IMG/VR virus record: IMGVR_UViG_3300033145_001808
Span: 1-42,613 of that record
Strand: one strand, 5' to 3'
Length of the DNA: 42,613 nt
Origin: a virus
Below are positions 22,971-31,805 of the stretch, piece after piece. How positions within the stretch are numbered: position 1 is the stretch's first letter; the number at the start of each line of letters is the position of its first letter. A program made the position numbers and the translations under genes. The notes under the pieces are model-generated. The model ran no database searches and had not been told where the DNA came from. It saw only the letters and a list, made by a program, of their open reading frames with translations.

Positions 22971-23882
22971 TTATGCCCAAGTTTCCGCTGCAAGTATATA
23001 CAATTGTGGGGTTACCCCCTCAACCTTAACAGGAATCTTGACATATTCATTAGCTTGAGTTACTACTCCATCCCCGCTTGTCCAACCATCAGATACAGTC
23101 CCTATAAAGTTAAACGCTTGGCTAACTGTCCCGTTCAAGTCCATCTGAATAGCATTGGTTGCCGTAGCTGCGCTCTGATTGTGTATATTCAGAATCGCAT
23201 CGGTAGTTACAACTGTCCCTCTATTGGCTATGTAAGCAACAAAACAGTCCCCCGTTACGGTTCCAGCCGTTCCTGACCCCGTTATCATAGCCTGAAGAGC
23301 ACAAACTCTATCCGCTGTTCTAGCTCCAGTTCCCAGAGTAACTAAGCCAGATATTGATATTAGCTCACTGGAAGTTTTAGTTCCAGAGATAGTCATATGC
23401 GATTGGACTCCATAGGCTGAGTCAAGATTCATATCAACTGTCACCCGAGGAGCAATTGCTACAAGCTGTGCGTCAGCTACTTCGGTCGAACCATCTGTTT
23501 CTACTTTGAAATATCCACCCAATAAAGAATTAGAAGCATTCTTTGTTAATTTTAACCAAGTTCCGATACCAAGAACATTATCTGCAAAGGTTGCAATCTC
23601 TATTGAAGATGCACTTGTTCCAATCCCTATATATGGACTTGCTAAACCTTCGGCAGCCAATACTCCCGTCATCTCAATTGAGGATTTAACAAACTCTAAC
23701 TGGTCTTCACTCTCATCCCAAAGCACGTAAGCTCCAGAAGTTGCTCCGAAGAACTTAACATCTACACCAAGGTCATCCTCTCCAATTACAAGCCCACCGG
23801 TTGACTTTTTTATCGTCAATATATCCTGAGTTCCATCGTAGAAAATCAGGTTTCCTGAACTCCATTTACTGTGTAATGCCAT
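22971..23882 (-). CDS. Head fibre or appendage protein
   Basis: 303 residues from ATG 23882 behind AGGAGGTG; an upstream GTG lies inside that site. The first 75 residues (GNLIFYDGTQDILTI, GLVIGEDDLGVDVKFFG, GAYVLWDESEDQLEF) form the repeated-strand module seen in phage head fibres and appendages. The rest is a long beta region (GGYFKVETDGSTEVADAQLV, TVDMNLDSAYGVQSHMTI). It lies two genes after the capsid protein. A surface appendage is likely. Confidence 0.7.
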   Translation of the reverse strand: MALHSKWSSGNLIFYDGTQDILTIKKSTGGLVIGEDDLGVDVKFFGATSGAYVLWDESEDQLEFVKSSIEMTGVLAAEGLASPYIGIGTSASSIEIATFADNVLGIGTWLKLTKNASNSLLGGYFKVETDGSTEVADAQLVAIAPRVTVDMNLDSAYGVQSHMTISGTKTSSELISISGLVTLGTGARTADRVCALQAMITGSGTAGTVTGDCFVAYIANRGTVVTTDAILNIHNQSAATATNAIQMDLNGTVSQAFNFIGTVSDGWTSGDGVVTQANEYVKIPVKVEGVTPQLYILAAETWA

Positions 23883-23937
23883 TTTTTTCACCTCCTATCT
23901 GCCTTTTCAGGCGCTACCAAATTTTGGTAGCAGATAG

Positions 23938-24126
23938 TTATTTGTCCCTATCGGCCTTTGTTATCATTTTGTCCATCGGCGGCGAATTGATATTCCTCAT
24001 ATAATCGCCCTTCCTAGCCCTTATCGCCCTGTGGGTAACAATAAGCTCAAGGCCTTCCTCGTTAGGGACTTCTATTACGCTTCCCACACGGTAATTCTTG
24101 TATTCCCTCAGCAATCGGATATGCAT
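23938..24126 (-). CDS. Small head-region protein
   Basis: 62 residues from ATG 24126: MHIRLLREYKNYRVGSVIEV then NEEGLELIVTHRAIRA, a small beta domain common next to capsid genes. A longer reading to 24156 lacks a good site. The A-rich AAGAAAAG is the only upstream element, so the start is uncertain. Function unknown. Confidence 0.6.
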   Translation of the reverse strand: MHIRLLREYKNYRVGSVIEVPNEEGLELIVTHRAIRARKGDYMRNINSPPMDKMITKADRDK

Positions 24127-24173
24127 TATCTTTTCTTGGGGGCCGCCTTGCCTCAAGACAGCCCCTTAAATTC

Positions 24174-24650
24174 CTATGTTATCACAGTGCCTAATTTCTC
24201 ATAGGCGTGTCTTGGCTGTGATAGTATCGCTACTATGCAAGCAGTTTGAGGATCATCCGTATCCTCGGTCACTACCAGCCTGATATACTTATATCCGGCC
24301 TCTCCTGCTTCAATATCCGCAGCATCAACCTCTACAATATAGTAGCTATTTGCCTTGCTGGCAGTCATAGCAAATCCAGAGGAAGTTGCGGCTGTTAAGT
24401 CTCCATAAGTATCCCCCGAAGTAATGGCCCGATATTTGAAAGCGATAGCCGTAGTGTTAGTAGGAGTTGTATCATCGCAGGCTTCCACCGTTACCACACC
24501 ATCGGCACTTGAGCTTGCTCCAGTCATAATGAGAAAAGTAATATGTTTATACTTACTCATATTTATGACATCACTTTCACCCTTAGTAGCGAACCTATCA
24601 GCCTTTGGCTCCAGCGCGTTAACTATTTTGTTGTATTGACTGAAAATCAT
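24174..24650 (-). CDS. Virion protein following the capsid gene
   Basis: 158 residues. The sequence KYKHITFLIMTGASSSADGV, then VTVEACDDTTPTNTTAIAFK and YKYIRLVVTEDTDD, is a beta sandwich typical of head decoration or structural proteins coded just after the major capsid protein. GAGGTGATAAC precedes ATG 24650. Confidence 0.7.
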   Translation of the reverse strand: MIFSQYNKIVNALEPKADRFATKGESDVINMSKYKHITFLIMTGASSSADGVVTVEACDDTTPTNTTAIAFKYRAITSGDTYGDLTAATSSGFAMTASKANSYYIVEVDAADIEAGEAGYKYIRLVVTEDTDDPQTACIVAILSQPRHAYEKLGTVIT

Positions 24651-24708
24651 TTGTTATCACCTCGCTGTTGCTTTTTTTGAAGGGGGCACAAGGCCCCCTA
24701 AATTATTC

Positions 24709-25941
24709 TTACGAACGAGTTGCCAGAACGACAAACGGGCTTCTGGTAGTTGAACCCTTATATGCCGTCAAAGTGCTATTCCAGAGCGGTTGTCCATCAA
24801 CTCTGTAAACAAACCTGTAGGTCGTCTCATCGTTGATAAACCTCACGTGGATTGACTGAGCCGCCTCCATCGGGCCCTTCTCGATCAGGAGATATTCTTG
24901 CAAGTTAGCGAAGATTATATCTCCCTTTGTTCCCAATGCCTGAGCTTGCTCAATAGGCACAACAGGCCTTCCTTTGAGCGTTCCTGCTGGTGCTTTTGAC
25001 CCGATGTCCTTGGGAGGAACGAAAGCGGCTATTGCCGCAGTCCCGACCTTGTAGGCCATCTTGGGGAATTCCGACTCTACGTCCTGGTTGATATACCACT
25101 TGGCCTTTACCCGGAGTTTAGCAGGCATTCTGTTCCACATCTTGTCGATGTTCTCTGCTACCAGAGTAGCAGCATCCTGTCCAGTCTCTTTGGCCTGAGT
25201 AACAAGAGCCCCGGAATTCATCAATCCGAGAGGTTGTCCAGTCCCAGTCCCGTTGATGATGGCATCATCAATCTTAAATCCAAACTCTTCAGCAAATCCC
25301 TGCTTGATTACAGTTTCCAGAGCCTTTGCGTCCTGAAGCAACTCATCGGTTGCATAACAAAGCCCGATGAGTTTTTCCAGCTTCAGACTAATCTGCCTGA
25401 AAGCAGGCTTGGACTTGTTCTTGGTTCCAGCCTCATTTACCCAGTAGGCAAGGATTCCACCCCACCTTGAGCCGTTAGCCCGGGAAGTTTCTGCCAAAGC
25501 GTTCAGTATGAGCTGGTTTCTAGTGACCGGTATAACACGGCAATCCTTCATCAGGATACCAGTGTCATGGGCTAATTTAATCAGCTCCTGCACGTATTCG
25601 GGCTGCACCAAGAATCCACCCTCAGCGTCAACTCCTTCGCTCAGTCCAGTAGCCTTCGCCCTGATAAGCCTAGGATCGACATCGTGCTCTATCTCAGCTT
25701 TCGCTATCGCCTGAAGCTGTTCACCAAAAGATTTCCACTTCTTACCATCCCCATCTCCAGCAGACACATTTTTCTTGTCCACCGTCTTGGTGAGCTCTTC
25801 TAGCTTCTTGTCGACTAGCTTCTCGAGCTCCTCTACCCGATTGCCAATCAGCTCGGCTACCTTTGCCTCATCAACCGTGGCGCCGGATTTCTTCAGCTCG
25901 TCCATTACCAATTCAATTAATTCGTCTTTTGTTAATTTCAT
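24709..25941 (-). CDS. HK97-fold major capsid protein
   Basis: 410 residues. The first 100 are charged and helical (LEKLVDKKLEELTKTVDKKN), like the HK97 delta domain that acts as scaffold and is removed by the protease. The mature part begins near GLSEGVDAEGGFLVQPEYVQ. It continues with SLKLEKLIGLCYATDELLQD, FAEEFGFKIDDAIINGTGTG and a C-terminal YRFVYRVDGQPLWNSTL, all typical of the family. The prohead protease is encoded just upstream in transcription order. GGAGGTGAAC lies ten bases before ATG 25941. Confidence 0.95.
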   Translation of the reverse strand: MKLTKDELIELVMDELKKSGATVDEAKVAELIGNRVEELEKLVDKKLEELTKTVDKKNVSAGDGDGKKWKSFGEQLQAIAKAEIEHDVDPRLIRAKATGLSEGVDAEGGFLVQPEYVQELIKLAHDTGILMKDCRVIPVTRNQLILNALAETSRANGSRWGGILAYWVNEAGTKNKSKPAFRQISLKLEKLIGLCYATDELLQDAKALETVIKQGFAEEFGFKIDDAIINGTGTGQPLGLMNSGALVTQAKETGQDAATLVAENIDKMWNRMPAKLRVKAKWYINQDVESEFPKMAYKVGTAAIAAFVPPKDIGSKAPAGTLKGRPVVPIEQAQALGTKGDIIFANLQEYLLIEKGPMEAAQSIHVRFINDETTYRFVYRVDGQPLWNSTLTAYKGSTTRSPFVVLATRS

Positions 25942-26054
25942 TCATAGTTCACCTCCGTAAACTTACTCGGAAGCAAACTATCACTACTCTCTGGTATCTC
26001 CGATAATGTTTTCGCCACCTGATCTGTCGATCTCCAGTAACTACTTTGCATCAT
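25938..26054 (-). CDS. Small hypothetical protein upstream of the capsid gene
   Basis: A 38-residue frame with a strong GGAGG site begins at a double ATG at 26054 and ends in an ATGA overlap with the capsid gene. The product MMQSSYWRSTDQVAKTLSEI continues with a serine-rich tail. Its main role may be translational coupling into the capsid gene. No family recognised. Confidence 0.5.
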   Translation of the reverse strand: MMQSSYWRSTDQVAKTLSEIPESSDSLLPSKFTEVNYE

Positions 26055-26099
26055 CTGATACCTCCGATTTTGAGAATAGTTGTTTCCTGTATAAAAATA

Positions 26100-26579
26100 T
26101 TATTCAACTTTACCTCTAAGTTTGTTTATTTTTGCCGTAATCAAGTTTTCTATGTTACTTCTCAAAACAGACTCTATTTTATCGGTCAAAGCATTTGTTT
26201 CTATCTCTATCTTGTCGTTAGCCGTGGTGCTATCTGGTCGAGCTTTTTTATCACCTGCGGTCTTCTCTAAGTTAATATCTATGTCAATCTCCTCCCTCTT
26301 GGGCGGCTCGGTTGCCTCGTATAACTGTAACAGCATATCGGCGCACTGCTTGACAAGCTTGCGGTTCTTCTCGCTGAGGACGCGGCCTTCCTTGAGGGCT
26401 GCAATCTCCTGCCGCAGAGCCTGATATTGTTCCTCTACTGCATCGGAGATGGTTCGAATATTTCCTTTATCATCTACACCTACGGGGTCGTCTAATCCAT
26501 AAGACTTTGCGATTATCTCCGCTTTTAAATTACCTTCTTTTTTTAATAACTCAGTAGTTGAAAGTTCTTTTAATTCCAC
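26100..26579 (-). CDS. Helical protein between protease and capsid, scaffold-like candidate
   Basis: 159 residues, highly charged and helical: LKELSTTELLKKEGNLKAEI, VEEQYQALRQEIAALKEGRV and LTDKIESVLRSNIENLITAK. Position between protease and capsid genes suits a scaffolding or capsid-morphogenesis factor, although the capsid already has a delta-like domain. The start is GTG 26579 with GGGTGG upstream. The HNH insertion lies immediately before it. Confidence 0.55.
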   Translation of the reverse strand: MELKELSTTELLKKEGNLKAEIIAKSYGLDDPVGVDDKGNIRTISDAVEEQYQALRQEIAALKEGRVLSEKNRKLVKQCADMLLQLYEATEPPKREEIDIDINLEKTAGDKKARPDSTTANDKIEIETNALTDKIESVLRSNIENLITAKINKLRGKVE

Positions 26580-26592
26580 TTATTCCACCCCC

Positions 26593-26621
26593 TTGACAAA
26601 TTGTTAATAGTGTGCTATCAT
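26593..26621 (+). promoter_or_regulatory. Sigma70-type promoter for the plus-strand HNH gene
   Basis: TTGACA at 26593-26598 and TATCAT at 26616-26621 are separated by 17 bases; a perfect TATAAT follows at 26622-26627. Initiation would fall about at 26628, and the HNH ATG is at 26632, so the mRNA would be almost leaderless. This is the only clear promoter on the plus strand. Confidence 0.7.
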
Positions 26622-26631
26622 TATAATCACT

Positions 26632-27264
26632 ATGCCAATACAATTTAAATGTAAATTTTGCGGTAAAATATTTACAGATAGTCCTTCCAGTAAACGAAAA
26701 TATTGCTCTTATAAATGTTATAATTCTGACCACCCCAAAGGAGATAAAGCTGGCAACTGGAGGGGAGGTCAAAAAACTTTTATTTGTATTGTTTGTAGTA
26801 AACAATTCCAAAAACCTGCCTCTCGAAATGCCAAATTCTGTTCTCGTAAATGCTTTCATAAATATTTGGCTAATCGTCTTAAACAAAGAACGGGTTCTCG
26901 AAATCCACACTGGAAAGAAAGACCTATCCAAATTTGCGAATATTGCGGGGAACCTTTTGAAGCATTTTATAATAGAAAAACACAACGATTTTGCTCCTTC
27001 TCCTGTATGGGCAAAGCTCGACAAGGAAAAAACAATGCTCACTGGCGAGGTGGTTCTCCAGCCAGAGGTACATATGCTTATCAATATAGGCAATGGCGTA
27101 ATGCTGTTCTGAAACGTGATAATTACACTTGCCAAGCTTGTGGCTCTCATAATGACCTCCACGCTCATCATATTAAACTTTGGGCTAGTTATCCTAAATT
27201 ACGTTTCAAGGTCTCCAATGGACTTACCTTGTGCCGTCTCTGTCACTATGCCACGCCTCACTAA
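26632..27264 (+). CDS. Zinc-finger HNH homing endonuclease, plus strand
   Basis: 210 residues. Three CxxC...CxxxC zinc fingers at about residues 7-30, 50-75 and 100-128 (FKCKFCGKIF...YCSYKC; FICIVCSKQF...FCSRKC; ICEYCGEPF...FCSFSC) bind DNA. The HNH nuclease is at about 160-210 (LKRDNYTCQACG, LHAHHIKLWA, GLTLCRLCH). It is the only plus-strand gene and has its own promoter. Its 3' end overlaps the protease gene antisense by 66 bases. This is a typical free-standing homing gene inserted in a late operon. Confidence 0.9.
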   Translation: MPIQFKCKFCGKIFTDSPSSKRKYCSYKCYNSDHPKGDKAGNWRGGQKTFICIVCSKQFQKPASRNAKFCSRKCFHKYLANRLKQRTGSRNPHWKERPIQICEYCGEPFEAFYNRKTQRFCSFSCMGKARQGKNNAHWRGGSPARGTYAYQYRQWRNAVLKRDNYTCQACGSHNDLHAHHIKLWASYPKLRFKVSNGLTLCRLCHYATPH

Positions 27265-28608
27265 TTCCTCTCTAATATTTTTCAATTCCTCAAATAATCT
27301 AAATTCAGGAGGAGTTTTATCGAACTGGACATAATGGCGTTTTAAATGTGAATAGATGCCTTTCCTGTCCTCTGAAGGGACATTTACTCCACCTCTTCCT
27401 CCAAGCAAAGCTACCATAGCAGCAGCAACACCTCTCCAGACCACCGCGTGCCCTTTTGCCCTATGGTGAGGCAATTTATATGAAGATTTAATGTCGGGAT
27501 TTTCAGAGTCGAACCAGCAGCACATGACCTTGAGGTCAGATACCTCTGCTTCCCTTACCTCCCTCGGCCCGTCCCACTTCTCGCCTTCGGGGGCTTTGGG
27601 GGTCTCGGAGAAAGGTATAACTCCTTTTTCATCTACTGAATCATCAACCTTATCATCTTCCAACTCAATCACCTCCCCATCAACGGATTCCTGGCCAGGG
27701 CCAGGACGAGAAACACGGCGCATAGTTCCCCCACATTTCTCGCATTTATAAGTATTACAATGCTTCTCTGATGTATGCTTCCAGCCGCACGAAATACACT
27801 CACATTCATACTGCGTTTTCTCATCTTCTGATTTACCGCTATCGTGCTCTTTTACCCATTTCTTCGCTTTCTCCATGGTCCATCCAAATTTCTTTTCCTT
27901 GCTGAAAAGATAGGTATGATTCTTCTTTTCCCTCCCGCAGTAAAGAGCTTTTATCCCCTTCTCTTTTGATATGTCAATAGTGGCTGTTATTGCACATTTC
28001 CTCACGGGAATCCTTATATAGTTCTCGGTTTCCTCGGGCTTAGTGATAATTCCCTTCAAATCATCTTCTATCTCAATAAGCTTTATTACCTTCCCTATTT
28101 CTTCTCCAAGAGTCTTAGTTTTTATTTTGCCGTCATTATAGGCTTCAATAAGTGCACTTGGACAAGATGGGATACTAACACAAGATATTTCTAAAAGCTC
28201 TACATCGGTATAAATTCTTTTGAGATTCTTACCATTTCCCTTTTCCTTTTCTCCTTCGGGTTCTTCCCACTTCTTGGGAATAAATCCTACAGAAAAAGCT
28301 CTCATTATATCATCTCTGTAAAGCTGAAAGACCTCATCTGCTACTTGTGTTTTGGCAAATTGAGCTTTGAATTTCAAACCTTCCTCAGATTTTTTCGTCC
28401 AAAGAACCTTTCCAACTGGAGGCTGCCTGTAATCGTGGGATAGCATTAACACAGGATTTTTGCGGAATGCTTTTACGTCCCACGCTTCTCCTTTTATCAG
28501 CTCTTTATCCCTATCTACTACTGCCCTTGAACCCCAAGCTACAATACTTCTCTCTTCCTCGTTGATTTCCTTCTTGTCTAAAACTGTGAACATTTTATTC
28601 ATAGACAT
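27199..28608 (-). CDS. HK97-type prohead protease with a long C-terminal extension
   Basis: 469 residues. Residues 1-150 are the prohead protease: LMLSHDYRQPPVGKV with His58, AFSVGFIPKKW, and the active-site serine in LLEISCVSIPSCP (Ser142 or Ser145). This part digests the capsid delta domain. The family is usually 180-220 residues. Here a 300-residue extension follows. It has a zinc ribbon (YECECISCGW...YKCEKCGG) at about 275-305 and a common phage domain (LPHHRAKGHAVVWRGVAAAM, IYSHLKRHY) near 395-450. GAGGTGAAG precedes ATG 28608. The last 66 bases are antisense to the HNH gene. Confidence 0.85.
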   Translation of the reverse strand: MSMNKMFTVLDKKEINEEERSIVAWGSRAVVDRDKELIKGEAWDVKAFRKNPVLMLSHDYRQPPVGKVLWTKKSEEGLKFKAQFAKTQVADEVFQLYRDDIMRAFSVGFIPKKWEEPEGEKEKGNGKNLKRIYTDVELLEISCVSIPSCPSALIEAYNDGKIKTKTLGEEIGKVIKLIEIEDDLKGIITKPEETENYIRIPVRKCAITATIDISKEKGIKALYCGREKKNHTYLFSKEKKFGWTMEKAKKWVKEHDSGKSEDEKTQYECECISCGWKHTSEKHCNTYKCEKCGGTMRRVSRPGPGQESVDGEVIELEDDKVDDSVDEKGVIPFSETPKAPEGEKWDGPREVREAEVSDLKVMCCWFDSENPDIKSSYKLPHHRAKGHAVVWRGVAAAMVALLGGRGGVNVPSEDRKGIYSHLKRHYVQFDKTPPEFRLFEELKNIREELVRRGIVTETAQGKSIGDLET

Positions 28609-29324
28609 ACAACTTCACCTCGTTTGTTGCTTTTATTTTGAAAATATTGTTTCCAGTAATCTCGCTTGTAATTAGTTTTTGTATGGCAATATGGGCATAG
28701 AGTTATTAAATTATCAGGACTAGAATTCTTTTTGTCATAATCTATATGATGGACAGGAAGCGCTCTTTGAAACTCTTCCTGTGGTGCTCCACATAGTTGG
28801 CACTTCCAATTATCTCTTGCTCTTATTTGCTCCTTTCGTCTATCAAAATATTGGTCATAAGGATAATTAGAAATTCCATCTCTCCAATTTGGATTATTTG
28901 CTCCTTTCATTTTCAAAGAGTGCCATTTATTTGCACAATTTCTTGAACAGCATAATCCATAATTACGCTGGCTAGCATAAAAATTAAATTTTTTACCGCA
29001 TATCCTACATTTTCTTATTTCAGGGGCTTTACCTGCATGGGGAGCTCGGCTGCCTCTCAATCTGTTTCCATTGGCTTGCCCTAAACATATACGAGAACAA
29101 TAGCTTCTTCCTCTTCTTACCTTATTCGGTTGAGCATAGAATTCCTTATTACAGACAGGACATTTTAAAATTTTACCTTTTTTGGGTTTTTTCATTTTTA
29201 TTAATCCTTGTTTTCTGGCTTCTATAAAGCAATCTGTGCTACAATATTGTCCTGTTCCGTATTTAAGTTTACTAGGATATATCTTAAATTTCTTACCACA
29301 GATTTCACAAATTCGGTCTATCAT
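28599..29324 (-). CDS. Zinc-finger HNH homing endonuclease
   Basis: 241 residues. Three CxxC...CxxxC fingers (RICEICGKKF...YCSTDC; LKCPVCNKEF...YCSRIC; RKCRICGKKF...CCSRNC) precede an HNH domain: ARDNWKCQLCG, ALPVHHIDYDKKN, NLITLCPYCH. It resembles the plus-strand HNH gene in design but is co-directional. It sits between portal and protease genes, with its stop overlapping the protease start by ten bases. It is probably a mobile intruder. Confidence 0.9.
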   Translation of the reverse strand: MIDRICEICGKKFKIYPSKLKYGTGQYCSTDCFIEARKQGLIKMKKPKKGKILKCPVCNKEFYAQPNKVRRGRSYCSRICLGQANGNRLRGSRAPHAGKAPEIRKCRICGKKFNFYASQRNYGLCCSRNCANKWHSLKMKGANNPNWRDGISNYPYDQYFDRRKEQIRARDNWKCQLCGAPQEEFQRALPVHHIDYDKKNSSPDNLITLCPYCHTKTNYKRDYWKQYFQNKSNKRGEVVCL

Positions 29325-29342
29325 TTTCCAAATCCTCTATTG

Positions 29343-31496
29343 CTATTCAATTAAAATTGGTACAAGAGTGCATCTGCAAAAAACGTGGAGTGGCGGGTAA
29401 GGCATTTCACCTTCAGTATAATCCAAATCAACATCCAACCCCCCCGTGCTAAAAGATTTGCCGAGGCCTGCCTTTTTACCATTCATTTCTTCACATTCAG
29501 GACAAGTTCTTTCATCAATGGCCGTCAACCATTCTTTCCCTTCCACTACTCCTGATTGACGATAAGCCTCCTCGGTTGAAAAGTTCGAGGCCCGGATTGT
29601 CTCAGTTCTTGCAATTTTTATTGTCCTTTGCCTATCGGCAAAATCAAAGACTTTACTTACTCGCTTCCTGAGCTCAGGAATACTCTCGCCTGCACTTATT
29701 CCTTCTTGTAGAGTTTTTTTAAGAGCATCCACAGTAGCCTTATTTACTTCCTTGGAATATTTCTCAATGAATTTTTTCTGAAAGCGAATAACTACTGGAG
29801 AAGAAATATCGAAGTCTATGCCAACTGCCAAATCTCCCAAAGTCGATTGCCCCACTGACTCTAAAACTCCCCCTATAAAAGGTCTTCCTTCCTTGCCAAA
29901 CCGCTCAATCCACAGCTTCTCATTGAATAGCCAGTCCTCCTCCCAGCCCTTCTTGACGGATTTGGGAGAGCGTTTCATATTAGCTAAAACTTCCTTTTCT
30001 TGCTCGCTAAACAGCTCCTTGAGTTTATCCTTGAATTTTCTCTCATAAGGAGTTTGCCTTTTGATAAAGAGCTGCCATTTCCGCTCTCGGAATTTTTCGT
30101 CGTTGGTTGGACTATCTCCAATCTTCTCGGCTATTTCTCTAGCGACATCGCTGACTAGCTCCTCAAATTCCTCCTTCTCCTTGACTGCGCCGGAAGCTCC
30201 CTTTGCGGGCTGGCCTAGCGGCATGAGATTCATAGGCACGAGGATGTCATCGCCCCAGGGCACTTTCTCTAGGCCATCTATCTGCCTCTCTTGGTTTATA
30301 TTGGAGTAAAAGCTCTTCAAATGAGACTCAACCTCTTTTAATCTGAATTCCTTATCCTCAGGAACGGGCGAGTCAAAAGCGCAAAACAGACGCTCGTCAT
30401 ACATCGGTAAGAGCTTCTCGTTCAGCTTCTCCTCAAATCTCCTACAGCGAGGAAGCATTGCATTCTTGGCGTGCTGGTAATTGCCCGCACGCGCGTTGGC
30501 GAGGTTGACTGCCTCAGTGGTAAGCATGGACATTGGAATCCCAAATGCATTCGCTATCATCTCCTTGACTTTCTTCCTACCTCCAAGGTAGCTCATCTCT
30601 TTGGGAGCAAATCCAAAATCCTTTATCTCTAAATCTCCCTGCAGGAAAGCAACCTTCCCTGCTTTCTTCGGCCCGCCATAAGCACTCTTCCACAACTTCT
30701 TCAATCTTTCTCTCTGGGACTCATCTTTCAGCCCTTGTTTAGACAATATAGCAATATCAGGTCTTCCCATATTTTCAAACATTGCCTTCTCGTAGTCAGT
30801 CATATCCTTCTCTAGGTTGTAGGCATTAGCCGCCCCCATCAGCGGGCCCATGCCGTAGAACTCACTCGAAGGTGAGGGATATTTGAAATGGACAATCTCG
30901 GACTCGTCAAACTTGATTTTTTTCATCCCCCTCTCTAGGACGTATCCCTTTATAAGCTTCTTCGGGTCGGGAATTATCCTCATCCATTGAGAGTAAAGCA
31001 CCCATATCTCGGAGGGAATCCCCAGTCCATTCCTGGGTAGATACCAATAAGCATTCCCCGTAAGCTCAAGGAATATAGTCGTTAATTCCTTCAAATCAAA
31101 CTGGTTATTGAACCCGTTGACGTTCCTCATCAAGTCAAAGAACGGATGGTCGATTACCTCCTCCACATCCACCGCCTTCCTGAGATACGGCTGCAAGGAG
31201 GCTTCGGAGAATAAGTAATCTTTCTGCTGCTTACTTACCGGCTTCGTCTCGGTCAACTTGAATGTTTTACTTTTGCTTCCCTTGGCCACATATAATCTCA
31301 AAGGCACCCCAGCCATAGCGGTGGCGTTGATGTTGACACAGCTAAAGACTGTATCCCGATAAGCATTCACCTGTTTCTGAAAGTCCGTCGGCTGGATCTT
31401 GGACTCGCCCAGCCCCCAGGTGGAATAGTCCACCCAGCCCATGTTAGGGGATTTGCGGGTGTAGAAAAACGCTCCTATTTTATTTAAGATTCCCAA
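29343..31496 (-). CDS. Portal protein fused to a MuF-like minor head domain
   Basis: 717 residues. The first 430 are an HK97-type portal (VFSCVNINATAMAGVPLRLY, VIDHPFFDLMRNVN, FLELTGNAYWYLPRNG, IANAFGIPMSMLTT, NYQHAKNAMLPRCRRFEEKL). Residues about 560-717 are an SPP1 gp7/MuF-type domain (ARTETIRASNFSTEEAYRQS, WLTAIDERTCPECEEMNGK, YPPLHVFCRCTLVP). The two are usually separate genes. The fusion would give one MuF domain per portal subunit, twelve per virion. The start is TTG 31496 with GAGGTGAG upstream. Confidence 0.9.
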   Translation of the reverse strand: MGILNKIGAFFYTRKSPNMGWVDYSTWGLGESKIQPTDFQKQVNAYRDTVFSCVNINATAMAGVPLRLYVAKGSKSKTFKLTETKPVSKQQKDYLFSEASLQPYLRKAVDVEEVIDHPFFDLMRNVNGFNNQFDLKELTTIFLELTGNAYWYLPRNGLGIPSEIWVLYSQWMRIIPDPKKLIKGYVLERGMKKIKFDESEIVHFKYPSPSSEFYGMGPLMGAANAYNLEKDMTDYEKAMFENMGRPDIAILSKQGLKDESQRERLKKLWKSAYGGPKKAGKVAFLQGDLEIKDFGFAPKEMSYLGGRKKVKEMIANAFGIPMSMLTTEAVNLANARAGNYQHAKNAMLPRCRRFEEKLNEKLLPMYDERLFCAFDSPVPEDKEFRLKEVESHLKSFYSNINQERQIDGLEKVPWGDDILVPMNLMPLGQPAKGASGAVKEKEEFEELVSDVAREIAEKIGDSPTNDEKFRERKWQLFIKRQTPYERKFKDKLKELFSEQEKEVLANMKRSPKSVKKGWEEDWLFNEKLWIERFGKEGRPFIGGVLESVGQSTLGDLAVGIDFDISSPVVIRFQKKFIEKYSKEVNKATVDALKKTLQEGISAGESIPELRKRVSKVFDFADRQRTIKIARTETIRASNFSTEEAYRQSGVVEGKEWLTAIDERTCPECEEMNGKKAGLGKSFSTGGLDVDLDYTEGEMPYPPLHVFCRCTLVPILIE

Positions 31497-31503
31497 TCAA
31501 TTC

Positions 31504-31749
31504 TCACCTCTTCTGCGGTCTCGGTTTAGGTTTGGGTCTAGGGCTATCGGGCTTTTCACCGTGTCCGGCGACCCTGCTTGTCCTATATTCAGGTAAACAA
31601 GCTTTTTCTTCCTCATAACCTTTCTGCACTTCCACCATCATTTCTCTAAGTGCTTGATAAATTGCGGCTGCTGCTTTATTTCCAAAATGCTCAACTGAAG
31701 CAATAGCACGCCCTTGTCTCCTTAATTCCTCCTTTAACTTCTTATCCAT
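31504..31749 (-). CDS. Small hypothetical protein between terminase and portal
   Basis: 81 residues. A helical N-terminal half (LKEELRRQGRAIASVEHFGN, ALREMMVEVQKGYEEE) is followed by a proline/arginine/lysine-rich tail (SPRPKPKPRPQKR) that could bind nucleic acid or the portal. AAAGGAGG precedes the ATG. Not recognised. Confidence 0.7.
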   Translation of the reverse strand: MDKKLKEELRRQGRAIASVEHFGNKAAAAIYQALREMMVEVQKGYEEEKACLPEYRTSRVAGHGEKPDSPRPKPKPRPQKR

Positions 31750-31805
31750 TATTTCCTCCTTTATTGCTTGTTGTATTCCTTTTTATTAAACATATTGTCC
31801 TCTTC

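Noticed and set aside
26551-27171. 206-residue minus-strand frame opposite the HNH gene
   Set aside because: The product is a serine/phenylalanine-rich shadow of the plus-strand zinc-finger gene.
26789-27334. Additional plus-strand frames overlapping the HNH gene
   Set aside because: They run in other frames of the HNH gene, which has clear zinc fingers and an HNH motif, and they lack such features.
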